A stretch of DNA of 64,000 bases from Stictocephala bisonia (Eukaryota; Arthropoda; Insecta; Hemiptera; Membracidae): contig JAQJVL010002539.1 in NCBI GenBank assembly GCA_035578905.1, positions 29,495 to 93,494 on the forward strand, written 5' to 3'. Under the pieces are notes generated by a model, which worked only from the letters and a program-made list of their open reading frames with translations, ran no database searches and had not been told where the DNA came from. Shown in pieces: positions 1 to 10,796 of this stretch (positions are counted from its first letter, which is position 1; the number at the start of each line of letters is the position of its first letter). Both the position numbers and the translations under genes were made by a program.

Positions 1-348
1 TAAACCTGTTTGATTTGTTTACTGTTTTGTGGATAGCAGGCCAAAAATAAAAAAGATTTAATAAAATAAGGAGTACATAAATGTGCCTTAACATTAATGG
101 TTGAATTTCCTACTAGATCACGTACCAATAAATTATTATTACTATAAAATTATTCGGTTTATTTGTTTTATCTACTAAGTTTGAAAATTAATGTATGATA
201 AGCTGGGAAAAATTCCCTCCGAAAATTTCTCGAAATTTGGGAGGAAATTAATTTACCTCCCGTTTCCCTCCCGAAATTTGGGAGGAAATTAATTTCCCTC
301 TCGTTTCCCTCCCGAACCTAAAAATCTGCTCTCGTCCATCCCTATCAG
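1..348. mobile_element. hAT-like element end (one terminus)
   Basis: The stretch ends at 348 with CGTCCATCCCTA, the reverse of a typical hAT-type terminus (TAGGGATGGACG). Just inside it, 205-320 holds about two copies of a roughly 43-bp unit built from CCTCCC, GAAATTTGGGAGG and AATTAATTT, like the subterminal repeats of hAT elements. The matching left end is not visible, so the element probably extends off the window. It abuts a LINE endonuclease exactly where that frame should continue. No transposase is visible; 1-194 holds nothing I recognise. Family assignment rests only on the terminus and is tentative. Confidence 0.4.
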
Positions 349-1060
349 AGATAAATGTGTTTAGGATAGTGACTACTGGTTCAGTAGGAAGTTGGTTAGA
401 ACAGACCATGTCAATAGAAGTGGCACTATATGGGGTGACATGTGTAGGTGGTAGTTGAAGTCTTGAGGTGTTATAAGACTTTAAGGTTTCTTGAAGTTTT
501 GTCCGTTTGTTTCCAGACAGTTAACATTGATGTCACCCATAATCACTATAGGGCTGTTCCATGTAGGGATGGTTTCTAGAGTCTGTTATATTATGTCTAT
601 GGCTGCATCAAAGTTGGTGTTATGTCTGTAGATTCCAATGATATAGATGGCTTGTTTTCCTATTGTTAATTTAACTGTAGACACTTCGCAGATCAGCTCC
701 TGACTTTGCCTGTTTCCACCGAGTCCAACCGCATAAGTTTTTATTTCATTCTTCACCCAAATTGCAACCCCCCTTTTTGATGTTTTTCTCGACAGAAGCT
801 CTCGATAATGGTATAATCTTTTAAGTGGGTGTTCTTTAACGTTTTTTTTTAAAGACCATGCTCTGTAATAATTACTATATCTGGGTTAATGTTGGTGAGG
901 AGGTCGGTCATGATGTCTATTTTATTGGAGAGCCGGTCAGCATTTTGGTGAAAGATGGTTAATTCTGAGGAATGATGATTTTGCTTGTATGTCAAATGTC
1001 TTATCGAAGTGGTACATTCTCTAAAAAAGAGTCAGTTTTTGGAAAACTTTCAGACAGACT
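349..1060 (-). pseudogene. LINE endonuclease domain (EEP fold), truncated
   Basis: Reading the minus strand from about 1060 downward gives an apurinic/EEP-type endonuclease of a CR1/Jockey-like non-LTR retrotransposon: an N-terminal HQNADRLSNKI motif, NPDIVIITEHGL (catalytic Glu region), KRGVAIWVKN, IYIIGIYRHN and IVIMGDINVN (catalytic Asp/Asn). A frameshift near 490 moves the frame; the C-terminal part (TSIDMVCSN) then reads up to FISD at 349 and stops where the hAT-like end begins, so the His of the conserved SDH motif is lost. The reverse transcriptase that should follow is absent from the window. It sits 3' of the ORF1 at 1244-2305, in the order expected for one element. Dead by truncation and frameshift. 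Confidence 0.75.
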
Positions 1061-1243
1061 AGTATGGCTATAGTTATAGTTATAGTGTCTTCCCATATGT
1101 GTCCTAAAGAACTCATATGTGTTTTGTGAAGAAGTCTTCAAAGCTTTTATGTTTGTCTTTTGGTTTCGCATTTATAGGTGGCCCACTTATTACTCTAAGG
1201 TTAGTTTTGTTTTGCGTGAATACCAACGATCCAGAATTTTGCT

Positions 1244-2305
1244 TTATGTCTTGTTCGTTCTTCTCTGGAAGAGATCCATCTTCATACTGGTAATAGGAGG
1301 AGTTGCCAGTTGTGTAGTTGGACCATCATCGGTTGTTGTTGTAGAACACTGTTTTTGTGTCGGAGTTTGACAGACTCTCCCCGTTGTTGTTGTGGAAGAC
1401 TGTTTTTGTGTCAGAGTTTGACAGACTCTCCCCGTTGTTGTTGTTGTAGACTGTTTTTGTGTTGGAGTTTGGCAGACTCTCCCTGTTGTGGACTGTTTTT
1501 GTGTCGGAGTTTGACAGACTCTCCCAGTTGTTGTAGCAGCCTGATTTTGTTCTCTTGCATTTATTGGCTGGCGCCTACTTACAATGAAGGTTCTAGTTTG
1601 TTGATTATTCCGTTCATTGATTTTCTTATTTTCTGTTTCTAGCATTTTTTTTACTTGTAGTGAGACGCTGAATTTGTTCTGTAATTCTTTGCGAGGAGTT
1701 TGATTGCTACTAGAAGTGCGGTTTAGTTTTTGTGCTTGTTTTTTTATAAAGTTGCTGTTTGTGCTGTGTTGTATATTAATTTGGCTTTGGCCTCTAGGTT
1801 TGAGTTTTTCCTCTAGGATGCCATATTTTTCTTTTATGAGAATAATGTCTACATCTATTGGTGTTGAAGTTGGTTGCATATATGTTATTGACTAAGGGTC
1901 ACTTTGAGTTTGGGTCTGCTATTGGTTTTATGGGATTATTTGAGCCTGATTATGATATTAATTGTAGTTTTTCTTTTAAGACCCTGATGTCATCTACTTG
2001 GCTCTTAATTTTTTTCTCTAGCTGGATTATAGTTTCAGCTTTCTTGATGTCATATTCCTCAAAAATCTGCTTTAATTCAAGTAGGTAGTGTTTTTCTTTA
2101 ACCATCTGTGACTCAAGATCCTTTATTTTTTGTTGATTGTCATCAATACTTGTGAGATATTTATCTTCCCTTGTTTTAAGTTCCTCTAGACTGGCTTCTA
2201 GACTAGCTATTTTGGCCAGGTATCTGCTATTTTCTTCTTTCAAGCCTTGATTTTCTTCCAGAAGTGCTGAGCCTATTTTTGCCGCCATATAAATCGAGCT
2301 CTCAT
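1244..2305 (-). pseudogene. LINE ORF1, coiled-coil protein (frameshifted)
   Basis: Two minus-strand frames, 2305-1950 and 1879-1244, form the first ORF of the same LINE. The first begins MDESSIYMAAKIG and continues as a long charged heptad-rich coiled coil (about 110 residues rich in E, K, L), as expected of LINE ORF1 proteins that bind RNA and self-assemble. The second is basic and Gln/Thr-rich, with five near-identical copies of a TTTTGRVCQTPTQKQS motif. A frameshift lies between 1880 and 1950. I see no zinc knuckle or RRM. The frame is open upstream of the Met into piggyBac sequence, so the junction near 2305 is an insertion boundary and not the natural start context. Confidence 0.65.
1340..1535 (-). 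repeat. Coding minisatellite inside LINE ORF1
   Basis: Four to five tandem copies of a 45-66-bp unit with core TTTTTGTGTCGGAGTTTGAC followed by a variable (GTT)n spacer. It is translated on the minus strand as repeated GRVCQTPTQKQS blocks separated by runs of Thr. Copies differ mainly in the number of GTT triplets, so the reading frame is preserved. Confidence 0.8.
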
Positions 2306-3368
2306 CCATGGAAAGTTCATATGGAGGGATGAAATACTGGGTAAACTTATCCTGAAGGTAAGAAACTACATTCTTCAGTTTATCTCCTCGTGATTTTGGC
2401 CCGGTCAGTACTTGCACAGTGTAAGATCCAAAAGATTTGGAAAAAGCGATTTCTAGAAAATACACTACTGAAGAATGGTTGGTTGTATAGCCAGTCTTGT
2501 GAGAAATAATCTTGAATTGAGGGTTTAGGATTCAGTTCCATATTTATGACAACTCCAAGAAAACCTTTCATCTCCTCCAGTGTTACATCTCTCCATGAGT
2601 GCCAGATTGAATGTTTTTGCAAAGGCCTCTTTCTAGATATAATGACCTGAGCATGTTTATTTGTCTCAGAAACAATACTACTCAACAGCTCATCAGTCAT
2701 AAAAAGTTGAAAAAAACTGTAATTGGCTTTCAGGTTTGTAGCCTATTGGGGGTTTATACCCGGATATCAACGTATAGGGAAAGTGAGAAAAGTCTTGGTC
2801 AGCATTTGTGTAGGTTTTGTAGTTGTGATCTTCGTTTGGCTTTTCCGTAGGCTGCTTATGCTTAGACCTTGTAGGTTTTGATTTAGGTTGAGGCCTATTG
2901 CTTGAAGCTCTGACCTTTCTTGACCCATGTACATTCTTAGTTTTAGAAGGCTCTGGCTTATTACAATCAGCTGTGACTGTAGGTAATAGACTAGCAATAG
3001 GCCTAGGCCTGTACAGTTTTAATTTTTTGACTGGTTCTGATTTGGATTTACATTATGTAGTCCAAGAGGTATACTTATATTTTCACTGGCAGGAATTAAT
3101 TCAATGTCCCGAAGTTCACATCATGTTGCTGATCATAAATTGGGTCAGCCAAATCAACACTACTGTTATCAAAGTCACTGTCACAATATTCGTTCACATC
3201 AAGTTCAGGATCAGATGGTACAGATGAACAATTGGATAATAAATCCTCGTCAGATAGTAAGCTGGTAATACTGTCATCACTGAGGTTCGAAATCGAAACT
3301 ATTCTATCGCCACTTCCATCATTTGGTAGAATACTACTCGCATCATCTTCGTCCATTTTATTCGACAT
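2306..3368 (-). pseudogene. piggyBac-type transposase, N-terminal half, broken
   Basis: The minus strand starts at Met 3368 with an acidic Asp/Ser-rich leader (MSNKMDEDDASS) typical of piggyBac-derived transposases. It continues, with stops and frame changes, to FFQLFMTDELLSSIVSETN at about 2720-2665, WRDVTLEEMKGFLGVVI, the DYFSQDWLY region, then GDKLKNVVSYLQDKF and PPYELSMDE at about 2310. These are in family order (DDE_Tnp_1_7). An in-frame TAG lies just upstream of the FFQLF segment (near 2740), and at least two frameshifts separate the blocks. The protein ends at SMDE, before the second catalytic Asp region, where LINE ORF1 begins. The C-terminal half is missing. Confidence 0.8.
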
Positions 3369-3689
3369 GAATCATCGTCGTAAAAATAAAAATATTACGA
3401 ATAAACAGTAAAACAACAACGATAACCTAGCACAAACAACGCGTTTTATAAGCTCACTACGAACGATAACATATTACGGAACAATGCGAGAGCAGACAGC
3501 TGTTGCAGTCAGCCAGCTGTTTACAGACCAGTCACAGACAACAAACATTACATTTTCTGAGGTTTGTTTACCGATAAAAACCAAACTCAAACGGTTCCGA
3601 AAAAATTCTACAGATAGCAGCACATATCAGACAACAACCCTAGCAGTCAATAATGTAACTACGTCAGTCCAAATACAATCATAGAACGT

Positions 3690-3778
3690 TGTTATAGTGG
3701 CGTCGGGCCCGGCCCGACATCGGAGTTAGTGCAGTAAGCTGGCGTGGCAGTGCTGCCCCGCCACTTGTGTGGAAAGGG
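3690..3778 (-). repeat. Probable piggyBac 5' terminus
   Basis: A GC-rich island upstream of the transposase relic ends at 3778. Read on the minus strand it begins CCCTTTCCACACAAGTGG and then folds as an imperfect hairpin (GGCGGGGCAGCA / TGCCACGCC). piggyBac elements typically start CCC next to a TTAA target; here the flank reads TTCAA, so the target site is mutated or the boundary is off by a few bases. Confidence 0.4.
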
Positions 3779-3792
3779 TTGAAGAACAGGCA

Positions 3793-3822
3793 GTCTCTCT
3801 CTCACACACACACACACACACT
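3793..3822. repeat. (CT)n/(CA)n microsatellite
   Basis: A short compound dinucleotide run: CT repeats followed by about eleven CA repeats. Confidence 0.95.
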
Positions 3823-5292
3823 CAGTGTTCAGTCTAATTGATTTCAACCAATCAGGAGCCTACAATATTAAACAGCTGATTCAGGCTATAAATTTAGCTT
3901 GTGGCCCTCGGAAAGTATATAATAATGTTTTTTACAAATAAAATAATATGCTACAAAGCCAACAATTAATTTAAAATGTCATAATTTCATTCTTTTTAGT
4001 TAAGTTCCAATTTGTATTTCAATTTGAGTAAATCGGCGAAGGTTTATTAATTTGACCAATAAACAGTAGGGAAAAGAAATGCATATAGGGTGTCTATCAG
4101 TAACGGTTGTCACAGAAATCCCCAAAAAAAGTCCGGATTTTGATTACTGAAGTCAACGAATGGAAATGCTGAAATTATTTAAGTCATAGGCAACTGATTC
4201 ACTTACACAGGTTATAATACATGTATATTACTAGCCCTGATACCATAAAATAAGAATACATCTAGAACTATACATGAGCTCATGAAATTTTATTGCTTCA
4301 AACTCTAGGCCAGAAGTAAGTTTTATTCTAAACGATGGGAAATAAACGCTTTCTGCTGCCGTGAATGGTGATTTCTTTGCCATTTTATGTAATTTGGATT
4401 TTTGTCTGTTAGACGACAATTGAAATACTTCCTTTCAAATCATGAACAGTTTAGTTAGGATTGAACATTTACGACTCTGAGCGATCACCCCTTTTCCTTT
4501 ATCAGATTATAAGATTGTTATCTATAACCGTATGTCATATCTATTTTGCTTAAGTGGTGTCCATTTTTTTTTTTTTTTTTTTACCACTTGTTTCCCATAT
4601 TTCAACATATTAGTCAATTTTAAATACTATAATATCAAAATAATTGGTTGAAGACATTTTAGATTGGTGGGGGGGAATAATAGTTAGCTGATGGAGGGGG
4701 GTTGTTAATTTGGCCAGGAATATTATCCTTCCATAGCCAGGAAAATCAGGATATATCTGGGACATTGAAAATCAGTGTAGAGCAGTGACTCAATTTAGAC
4801 GGAGAACTGCTCTGCTGCCTTTAGGGTTTACGGGTTTCTCTTTTTAATCACATAATGGCACTAAGAGAAAAACCTAAATTTAAGAGAACAAAAATATTTG
4901 AATTGGGTTAACATTGAATATTTCAAATAAAAAATTGTTTTCAAGAAGTGAACAGTTCATTCACAATTCTTGTTCAGATTAGATTATTATAATCCTAAGT
5001 TAGGTCCATGTTCACCCTTGTTTTCTGTTACTTAGGATCGCTTTTCCCTCTCCTCCTAACTACATCTTTCTGACCCCCCCCTCCCGATTAGACAACCACG
5101 ATGTAAAGTCCTGCATATGGCCACAACCTTGGGCTCCATGGTGGTTGAGTGTTCACTCTCCAGTGTGTTATTCTGATCTCCCCATGGATTCATTTACTTT
5201 GTAGAAACAAGTTAGAATAATGCCATGATTATGTCAGAAGCAGTGCTATTGAAGAATGTTTTGTTAAATTGATTTCATATATGTATGTCTAG
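3823..5292. other. Non-coding, no gene recognised
   Basis: AT-rich sequence with a pure T run near 4567-4583 and short G and C runs near 4670 and 5075. Only short frames without recognisable domains. Probably upstream intron of the zinc-finger gene, inferred from position only. Confidence 0.5.
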
Positions 5293-5367
5293 ATTGTCAA
5301 AGTGGTAGTGAAGCGTTTAGAAGAGGACTCAGATTACTCCCCTGAAGATAAACCAATATTAGACGAG
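5293..5367 (+). CDS. Short internal exon of the zinc-finger gene (first of a duplicated pair)
   Basis: A 75-bp phase-0 open segment bounded by a pyrimidine-containing TATGTATGTCTAG acceptor and a GTAAGC donor. It encodes 25 acidic residues (IVKVVVKRLEEDSDYSPEDK then PILDE). The other two frames contain stops. The second exon at 10695-10796 has the same V/N-VKxLEE...E(D/E)KPIL pattern, nearly the same acceptor and also phase 0. The big finger exon at 33730 is entered in phase 0 as well, so all three can be joined without breaking frame. Short acidic linkers upstream of finger arrays are common in insect C2H2 genes. Linking the exons is inference; the start codon must lie further upstream, possibly outside the window. 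RNA reads would settle it. Confidence 0.55.
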
Positions 5368-6149
5368 GTAAGCTATATTTATCATATGAATCAGGTATAA
5401 TAAGTACTTTTCAAGGCTGTTAATTTGTGTTCAACGGAACTGGATCAATTTCTAAAGAGGCAGGAAATCACAGATATCGGTCTTCTAAGAACCACAGGCA
5501 GCCACAACATTTAGACAAGAAATGGTACTTTGTTCATTTTCTGGCATTTATCTTTGTTAAACTTTATAAACAGTAATGGTTGAAAGTTGTTCTGCATACA
5601 CTTTTACATTAGGAATGAAAAGAACTAAGTTTTTTATGACAGATTTTTTTTACAGGTCAGTAACACTAGACTTAATCTTGCTGCATGTATGACCAATGTG
5701 ACTTGTACTCTGAGGATTGAATGTTTTCTTTTTTTTAATTTTAACTACGTTGTGAAATAACATATTTTACCATACATAAACATGTGCATGGAATATCATA
5801 TAATTTTTATTAATGTCATTTCATTACTAAAGCAGACTTTTTACTTGGCAGACAATAAATTTCAGCAACTCCTAGGGAAGCACACTAATATTTTGGCCCA
5901 GAGGTTGGAATGAAATAGACAAATTTAGCCTTGTAAGAACTGATATTTAATTGCATTTTTCTAACAAATACTATATTAATTAATTTGATGTATACAACTA
6001 TTTATTTATTTTTAATTTTCATGCTTCCACACACTATACCCTATACACCAGCCATATTAACGCACCCGGCCAGGAATACAGTATGCCAGTTGTAACATGA
6101 CACTCTTTCAAGCCTTAAGAGTTTTACCACTAAAGTTAATAGGTTACAC
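5368..6149. other. Putative intron, nothing recognised
   Basis: AT-rich sequence between the first short exon and the SINE. No domain-bearing frame, no clear repeat. Confidence 0.5.
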
Positions 6150-6375
6150 ATTTTTTTTTAAGAGGCCGATCCTCCTTAATCTTACGCTGCCCATTCCTCA
6201 TAGACTATTGATTTGTGCGAGGAACTTATTCAGACAGAGCAAGGGGGCGAACCATTACATTAGAAGGTGAATATTACTGATAAATCTTCCAGTCTAGGTC
6301 GAATTCGAACTAGCGCTATTTCTAACCCAAGCTCAAAGTCCTGGCTCCTTAGACCGCTCGGCCACCGGCGCGCCC
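6150..6375 (-). mobile_element. tRNA-derived SINE
   Basis: On the minus strand the head starts at 6375 with GGGCGCGCCGG followed by a perfect RNA polymerase III A box, TGGCCGAGCGG (6354-6364). A B box, AGTTCGAATTC (6301-6311, two mismatches to GGTTCGANTCC), follows at tRNA-like spacing. The intervening arm resembles a type II (Leu/Ser) tRNA. A tRNA-unrelated body of about 140 bp follows and ends in an A-rich tail near 6152-6160. The degraded B box and long body argue against a working tRNA gene. No clear target-site duplication was found. Confidence 0.7.
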
Positions 6376-7465
6376 AAATTATCAAATTTATCATAACTAA
6401 GTGGAAACAGAGAATCTGCCTTGTCAGTTTTTTAGGCTGTCTTATCCTGCCTCTTAAAATTACTGGGATTATAACAAAATGTAAACCGTCAGAATAATTA
6501 TTAGGGATAGCTATGCATCTAAAAACAGAGTCATAGATATAATTTTTATGTGCCCCAATCAATCGTATCCTTCTTAAAGTGTATGCTTAAACTTTCAAAC
6601 CAATTTTATCAACTGAGATGCTGTAGGTGTTGGGCTGAGAAAATCAAAGTGTTAAGTTGTTGATGAATGTCCAGCCCATCAAACTCTGGAAACTTGAAAG
6701 CCATCCATGAAAGGAACTTCTTTTGGACAGCTTCGATGAGTTGTCGGAATATCCCTGAACCCTGCTCTAAACAACATTGTTGTACTCAAGTTACTCCTGA
6801 CTATAATGAGTCATGTAGGATTTGGCAGTTCACATGACAAGACCCAACCAAGTTCTCCTAGCTTTATTAACAAAAATCCATGTAAACACCAAAGTCAGAC
6901 TCTATATCCCATCAATATGTTAGTCTTCATAGGAACCATTCATTTGTCTTCCCAGTAAATGAAAACTATTGTATCTCTGTCATTCAAACCATGTGATAAG
7001 CAGCAGCCCACTTGACAACAGAATAAACAGCAGACTGCAAGATTCCAAACTAGGATGTGAGATTTTATTATCGTCAGCAAATAGCTGAAGATTACAGTTA
7101 GTAACAGTCAAAAGTGATGTCATTAATAAAAAGTAGAGAAAATGTGGATTCTAAGTTGGATACACTTGTGAGATACCAAAACTTGCAATAAAGTTATCAG
7201 AAAGTTCTCAATCAAGCCTAATTCTGAACTTTCTTTCACAGTTATATGAGTTTTCCCCAGCATGAGGCCAGGAGACTGACCAAAGACCAACATTTCCTCA
7301 AGAATAAGTGATGAGGTAACTTATCAAATGCCTTCTAGACAAATAATGTGTATTTCCCCTAGTGGCAAGCCTGAATCTTATCTAAAATACAAGATGATAT
7401 CCAGTATATAAAAGCATAGTAATATTAACTAGAAACAATTTTTTGTATCTAACAACAATCTTATA
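6376..7465. other. Putative intron, nothing recognised
   Basis: Moderately AT-rich sequence with no convincing ORF. Several stretches look like decayed coding sequence of a mobile element, but no motif is firm enough to name. Confidence 0.4.
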
Positions 7466-7880
7466 CTCTGATTATCGAAAGAAAGTGACTGGCGGAGCGG
7501 CCGCGCGGTGACCGAGTTTAAGTACAAACATTCTATTTCACAACCTTGTGGAAACGTAAAACAGAAAGTTATAAATTTCCAATAAACGGTGTTTAAGTAG
7601 TCAGTTAAGCACGTTTTCAGCACATGTTTTAAATATTTTGTATCTTATTCCGACGAATTAATATTTGTAGTTATATTTTTTTAAACACGAATTGGAATTA
7701 AAATTTTTGCATTTGCCATGTTCGATGTAGAATAACTGTGATTAGAAGCATCAGAAAAATATTTCTTGTAGAGAATTACTAGTCGACATTCTTAGGAACA
7801 ACATATTAAAAACTGAGATCCCCACGAATACAATTAACGGCGTTATTAATTTTTTTCCAAATGTACTGTTAACTCTGTTA
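7466..7880. repeat. Left terminal inverted repeat
   Basis: Matches the reverse complement of 10220-10630 nearly base for base, including CTCTGATTATCGAAAGAAAG at the tip and CAAATGTACTGTTAACTCTG at the inner end. Beyond that an indel ends the match. The CG-rich subterminal patch (GCGGCCGCGCGG near 7496) is shared with small differences. Confidence 0.9.
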
Positions 7881-8292
7881 ATAATATTTATTTAAATTTA
7901 GTTTTTCCTCTATATGCATAACATAATTTTAATCATCAATACAAACTTCTATGCAACCTTAAATTTCACTAAATATACCCGTAATCAATTAATATAGAAA
8001 AATTAGTACAAACCTGGTGCAGCGGTCCGCTATCCAGTCAAAGTACAGTAACAGCCCAAAAACAGTGGCGCATCCCCTTCAGGCTCACATTGCGTCCTTC
8101 AAAACCACAAGTCACCAAACTTTCGTAAGTATTAATAGAGATAATAAAACACTATTTGACTGTATTTACAAATAAAAAGAAATAGTATATTTCTTGATAA
8201 TAATAATAATATCGATAAATGACTAATATATACAGTACTCAAGTGATAAATAAAAAACACACAAATACACTGTTGAACACTACAGTTGTGAG

Positions 8293-9746
8293 TTAGTACT
8301 CTTCAAACACTAGTTCCCTGATACCTTCCATTGGGTCGTCGCCATTATTAGAATCTTCTGAACAGGAATCTTCCTCGGAGCTGCTGCTGTCTCCCAAAGA
8401 TATAATCATTTCCTCAACAGCTTCTTCCATTACTCCTTCGTTTTTCCATGCATCGACAATGACCTGTTTTGTGTGGTTCACTACTTGTTTCCACCTCTCA
8501 GCACTTATGCGATGAATTCCTTCTTTAGTGAGCCGTTCAACTTCAGCAACAGTAAACCTTTTGTTGTTTTCTGCAACATACCCTTTAACTTGAGCCCATA
8601 TAAGCTCAATCGCATTAAAATGACAATGGTAAGGTGGTAAACGTATCACTTTGTGACCCCTGCTCTCGATCAATTCATCTACATAATATCTTTTGTTCTG
8701 GGATTTGTGCAGTTTCACTAACTCCAAAAGTTCACATTTTTTAACTCGGCTGTAGCTTGAACATTTTTTCTATGTAGCCATTCAATGATGTCAGCTTTAT
8801 TATTTTTGGTTGTAGGAGCTTTATCAATTTGCTTCGAATGGTACGGAGCATTGTCCATGACTATTAATGAAGGCTCTTCTAGGTTATTTAGCATAGTTTC
8901 AGAACACCAATTGTAGAACTTGTCGTGGTCCATATCTTCATGGTAGTCACCAGTTTTTTTGGATTTAAATAGTAAGAGGGAATTTTCAACAAACCCCTTT
9001 GAAGAACCTGCATGACATAATATCAACCGCTCACCTTTTCCTACAGGCGTTGCCATTGTCCCCTGCAGTGACTCATCAGTCCATCCTTCTTTCAAACAAT
9101 GCCCAGCATTGACCCAAGTCTCATCTAGCCAAATTATACTATCGAAATTCTCGTCTTTTATTTGGCGAAGAAAACTGCATCTCCAGGCAGCGATGTCACT
9201 TCTCTCCATAATCACTTTTCTACCCGAAAATTTTCTCCACATAAACCCTAATTCTGTTAATATCTTTCTAAGTGAAGACAGACAGCCGTGAAACAGATCT
9301 TCATTTCTCAACGATGAAAATAGTTTTTTCAAGGTCGGATATTCTTTTCTAATGTAGTATTGATACACGTGTCTTCGTACAGCGTCTTCCTGAAATACAT
9401 CAAGTTTTGTTACAGTTTTCTCCCGTTTCCTCTCATTTCCTGGAGTTGAAAGTTGACTATTATTTTCATTTTGTAATACTTTTACGTGTTTTTCCTTGCA
9501 AACTCGCACAACTGTATTTTTATGTATTTTAAGTGCATCTGCAGTTCGCTGTATTGAATTATTAACTGTAATCAAAGGACCTTGATTCGCTTTTTCTCTG
9601 TCAAAATACTCCCGCACTTTGCACACAATTTCTCTCGACTGTCCTTTCATAGGTACGCCTCGGCCCGAAATATTTCGTTTCTTTGGCGTTCGAGTCCTAG
9701 GTCTTCCTCTACTTTTCCTTGGTTCATTCTCGTTACGTTGCTCCAT
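8293..9746 (-). pseudogene. IS630/Tc1-like DDE transposase (single frameshift)
   Basis: The frame runs from ATG at 9746 to about 8727 and resumes in another frame to 8293, about 480 residues in all, near full length for this hemipteran-abundant family. A basic Arg/Pro/Lys-rich N-terminus (RKSRGRPRTRTPKKR) precedes a helix-turn-helix block (QRTADALKIHKNTVVRVCKE). The DDE catalytic core follows: IIWLDETWVNAGH (first Asp), LIVMDNAPYHSKQ (second Asp) and LPPYHCHFNAIELIWAQVK (Glu of IELIW). An acidic Ser/Glu tail closes it. The only defect seen is in an A6 run near 8740: one more A would join the frames, so one base is missing or was miscalled. The protein would bind the terminal repeats and catalyse cut-and-paste transposition in the nucleus. 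Confidence 0.85.
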
Positions 9747-10219
9747 TCTCAAACACTAAAGTTTATTTTCACAAAATAACTTTAAAACAGATTCAATTAC
9801 AATTAAAATACCAACTCAAAGCATTCTATCACTTATATTGAAGAATAATGATAACACACCCACGAACATCACTCAGTCACCGCATCTACTAAACTAAAAG
9901 CAAGAAATTTCCCCCAGCCATATGGTAGGTATAACGGTTCAATTTTCGTGGAAGAGGGTGCTATTTTTGTACAGGAAAGGCCGAGACGCTGGGGTTGGCG
10001 ATGGCCGTGGCGGTGGTGCGCGCGAACAAAATGGGCACACTAGGTCCTGACTGTACCTCCGCCGTAGAACGCCGCGCACTGCTCTCAAAGAAACTCAATT
10101 CATATATTAATCCATTTCAGTAATCCTTTATTATAAAAAGTGCAAGTTCTAAATGAGTTATAAATAATGTTATTCAAAGAAAATGTCACGCGAAGCTCAT
10201 TCATGAACGACTTTAAATA

Positions 10220-10630
10220 ACAGAGTTAACAGTACATTTGGAAAAAATTAATAACGTCGTTAATTGTATTCGTAGGGATCTCAGTTTTTAATATGTTGTT
10301 CCTAAGAATGTCGACTAGTAATTCTCTACAAGAAATATTTTTCTGATGCTTCTAATCACAGTTATTCTACATCGAAAATGGCAAATGCAAAAATTTTAAT
10401 TCCAATTCGTGTTTAAAAAAATATAACTACAAATATTAATTAATCGGAATAAGATACAAAATGTTTAAAACATGTGCTGAAAACGTACTTAACTGACTAT
10501 TTAAACACCGTTTATTGGAAATTTATAACTTTCTTTTTTACGTTTCTACAGGTTGTGAAATAGAATGTTTGTACTTAAACTTGGTCGCCGCGCGGCTGCT
10601 CCGCCAGTCACTTTCTTTCGATAATCAGAG
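10220..10630. repeat. Right terminal inverted repeat
   Basis: Inverted partner of 7466-7880; ends CTTTCGATAATCAGAG, followed by TA. Confidence 0.9.
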
Positions 10631-10694
10631 TATAGCTTATGCTTTAGTAGGTTAGAGTTTTTTTTCTTTACTGATTTCTTACATGTATGTTTAG

Positions 10695-10796
10695 ACAATT
10701 TCAGAGGATGATAAGAAAAGCATTATAAAACTGAATGTTAAACATTTGGAAGAGAACTGTGAAAACTACATTGAAGAAAAACCAATATTAAAAAAG
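10695..10796 (+). CDS. Short internal exon of the zinc-finger gene (second of the pair)
   Basis: A 102-bp, phase-0 open segment between a TGTATGTTTAG acceptor and a GTAAGT donor, encoding 34 residues (TISEDDKKSIIKLNVKHLEE, then NCENYIEEKPILKK). Its second half parallels the exon at 5293-5367, and the 20 bp before the acceptor (GATTTC..ACATGTATGTTTAG versus GATTTC..ATATGTATGTCTAG) also match, so exon plus flank were duplicated. It can be spliced in phase to 33730. The IS630-like transposon sits 64 bp upstream inside the intron. Whether both exons are used together or alternatively cannot be seen from DNA. Confidence 0.55.

Larger units (their letters stand above)
7466..10630 (-). mobile_element. 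IS630/Tc1-mariner-superfamily transposon, near intact
   Basis: A 3.17-kb element bounded by inverted ends CTCTGATTATCG...CGATAATCAGAG, each preceded or followed by TA (7464-7465 and 10631-10632), the TA target duplication expected for this superfamily. The terminal inverted repeats are long, about 415 bp (7466-7880 and 10220-10630), with a few mismatches. One transposase gene lies between them on the minus strand. The right end lies only 62 bp before the acceptor of the second short exon. The close match of the two arms suggests fairly recent activity. Confidence 0.85.

Noticed and set aside
1119..1642. Plus-strand frames 1119-1370 and 1310-1642 with repeated Cys-rich blocks (LFLCRSLTDSP)
   Set aside because: Reverse-strand reading of the ORF1 coding repeat; the minus frame has the coherent LINE context.
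6295..6375. A genuine tRNA-Leu or tRNA-Ser gene on the minus strand
   Set aside because: B box is mutated, no proper acceptor pairing is apparent, and an A-tailed body follows, as in a SINE.
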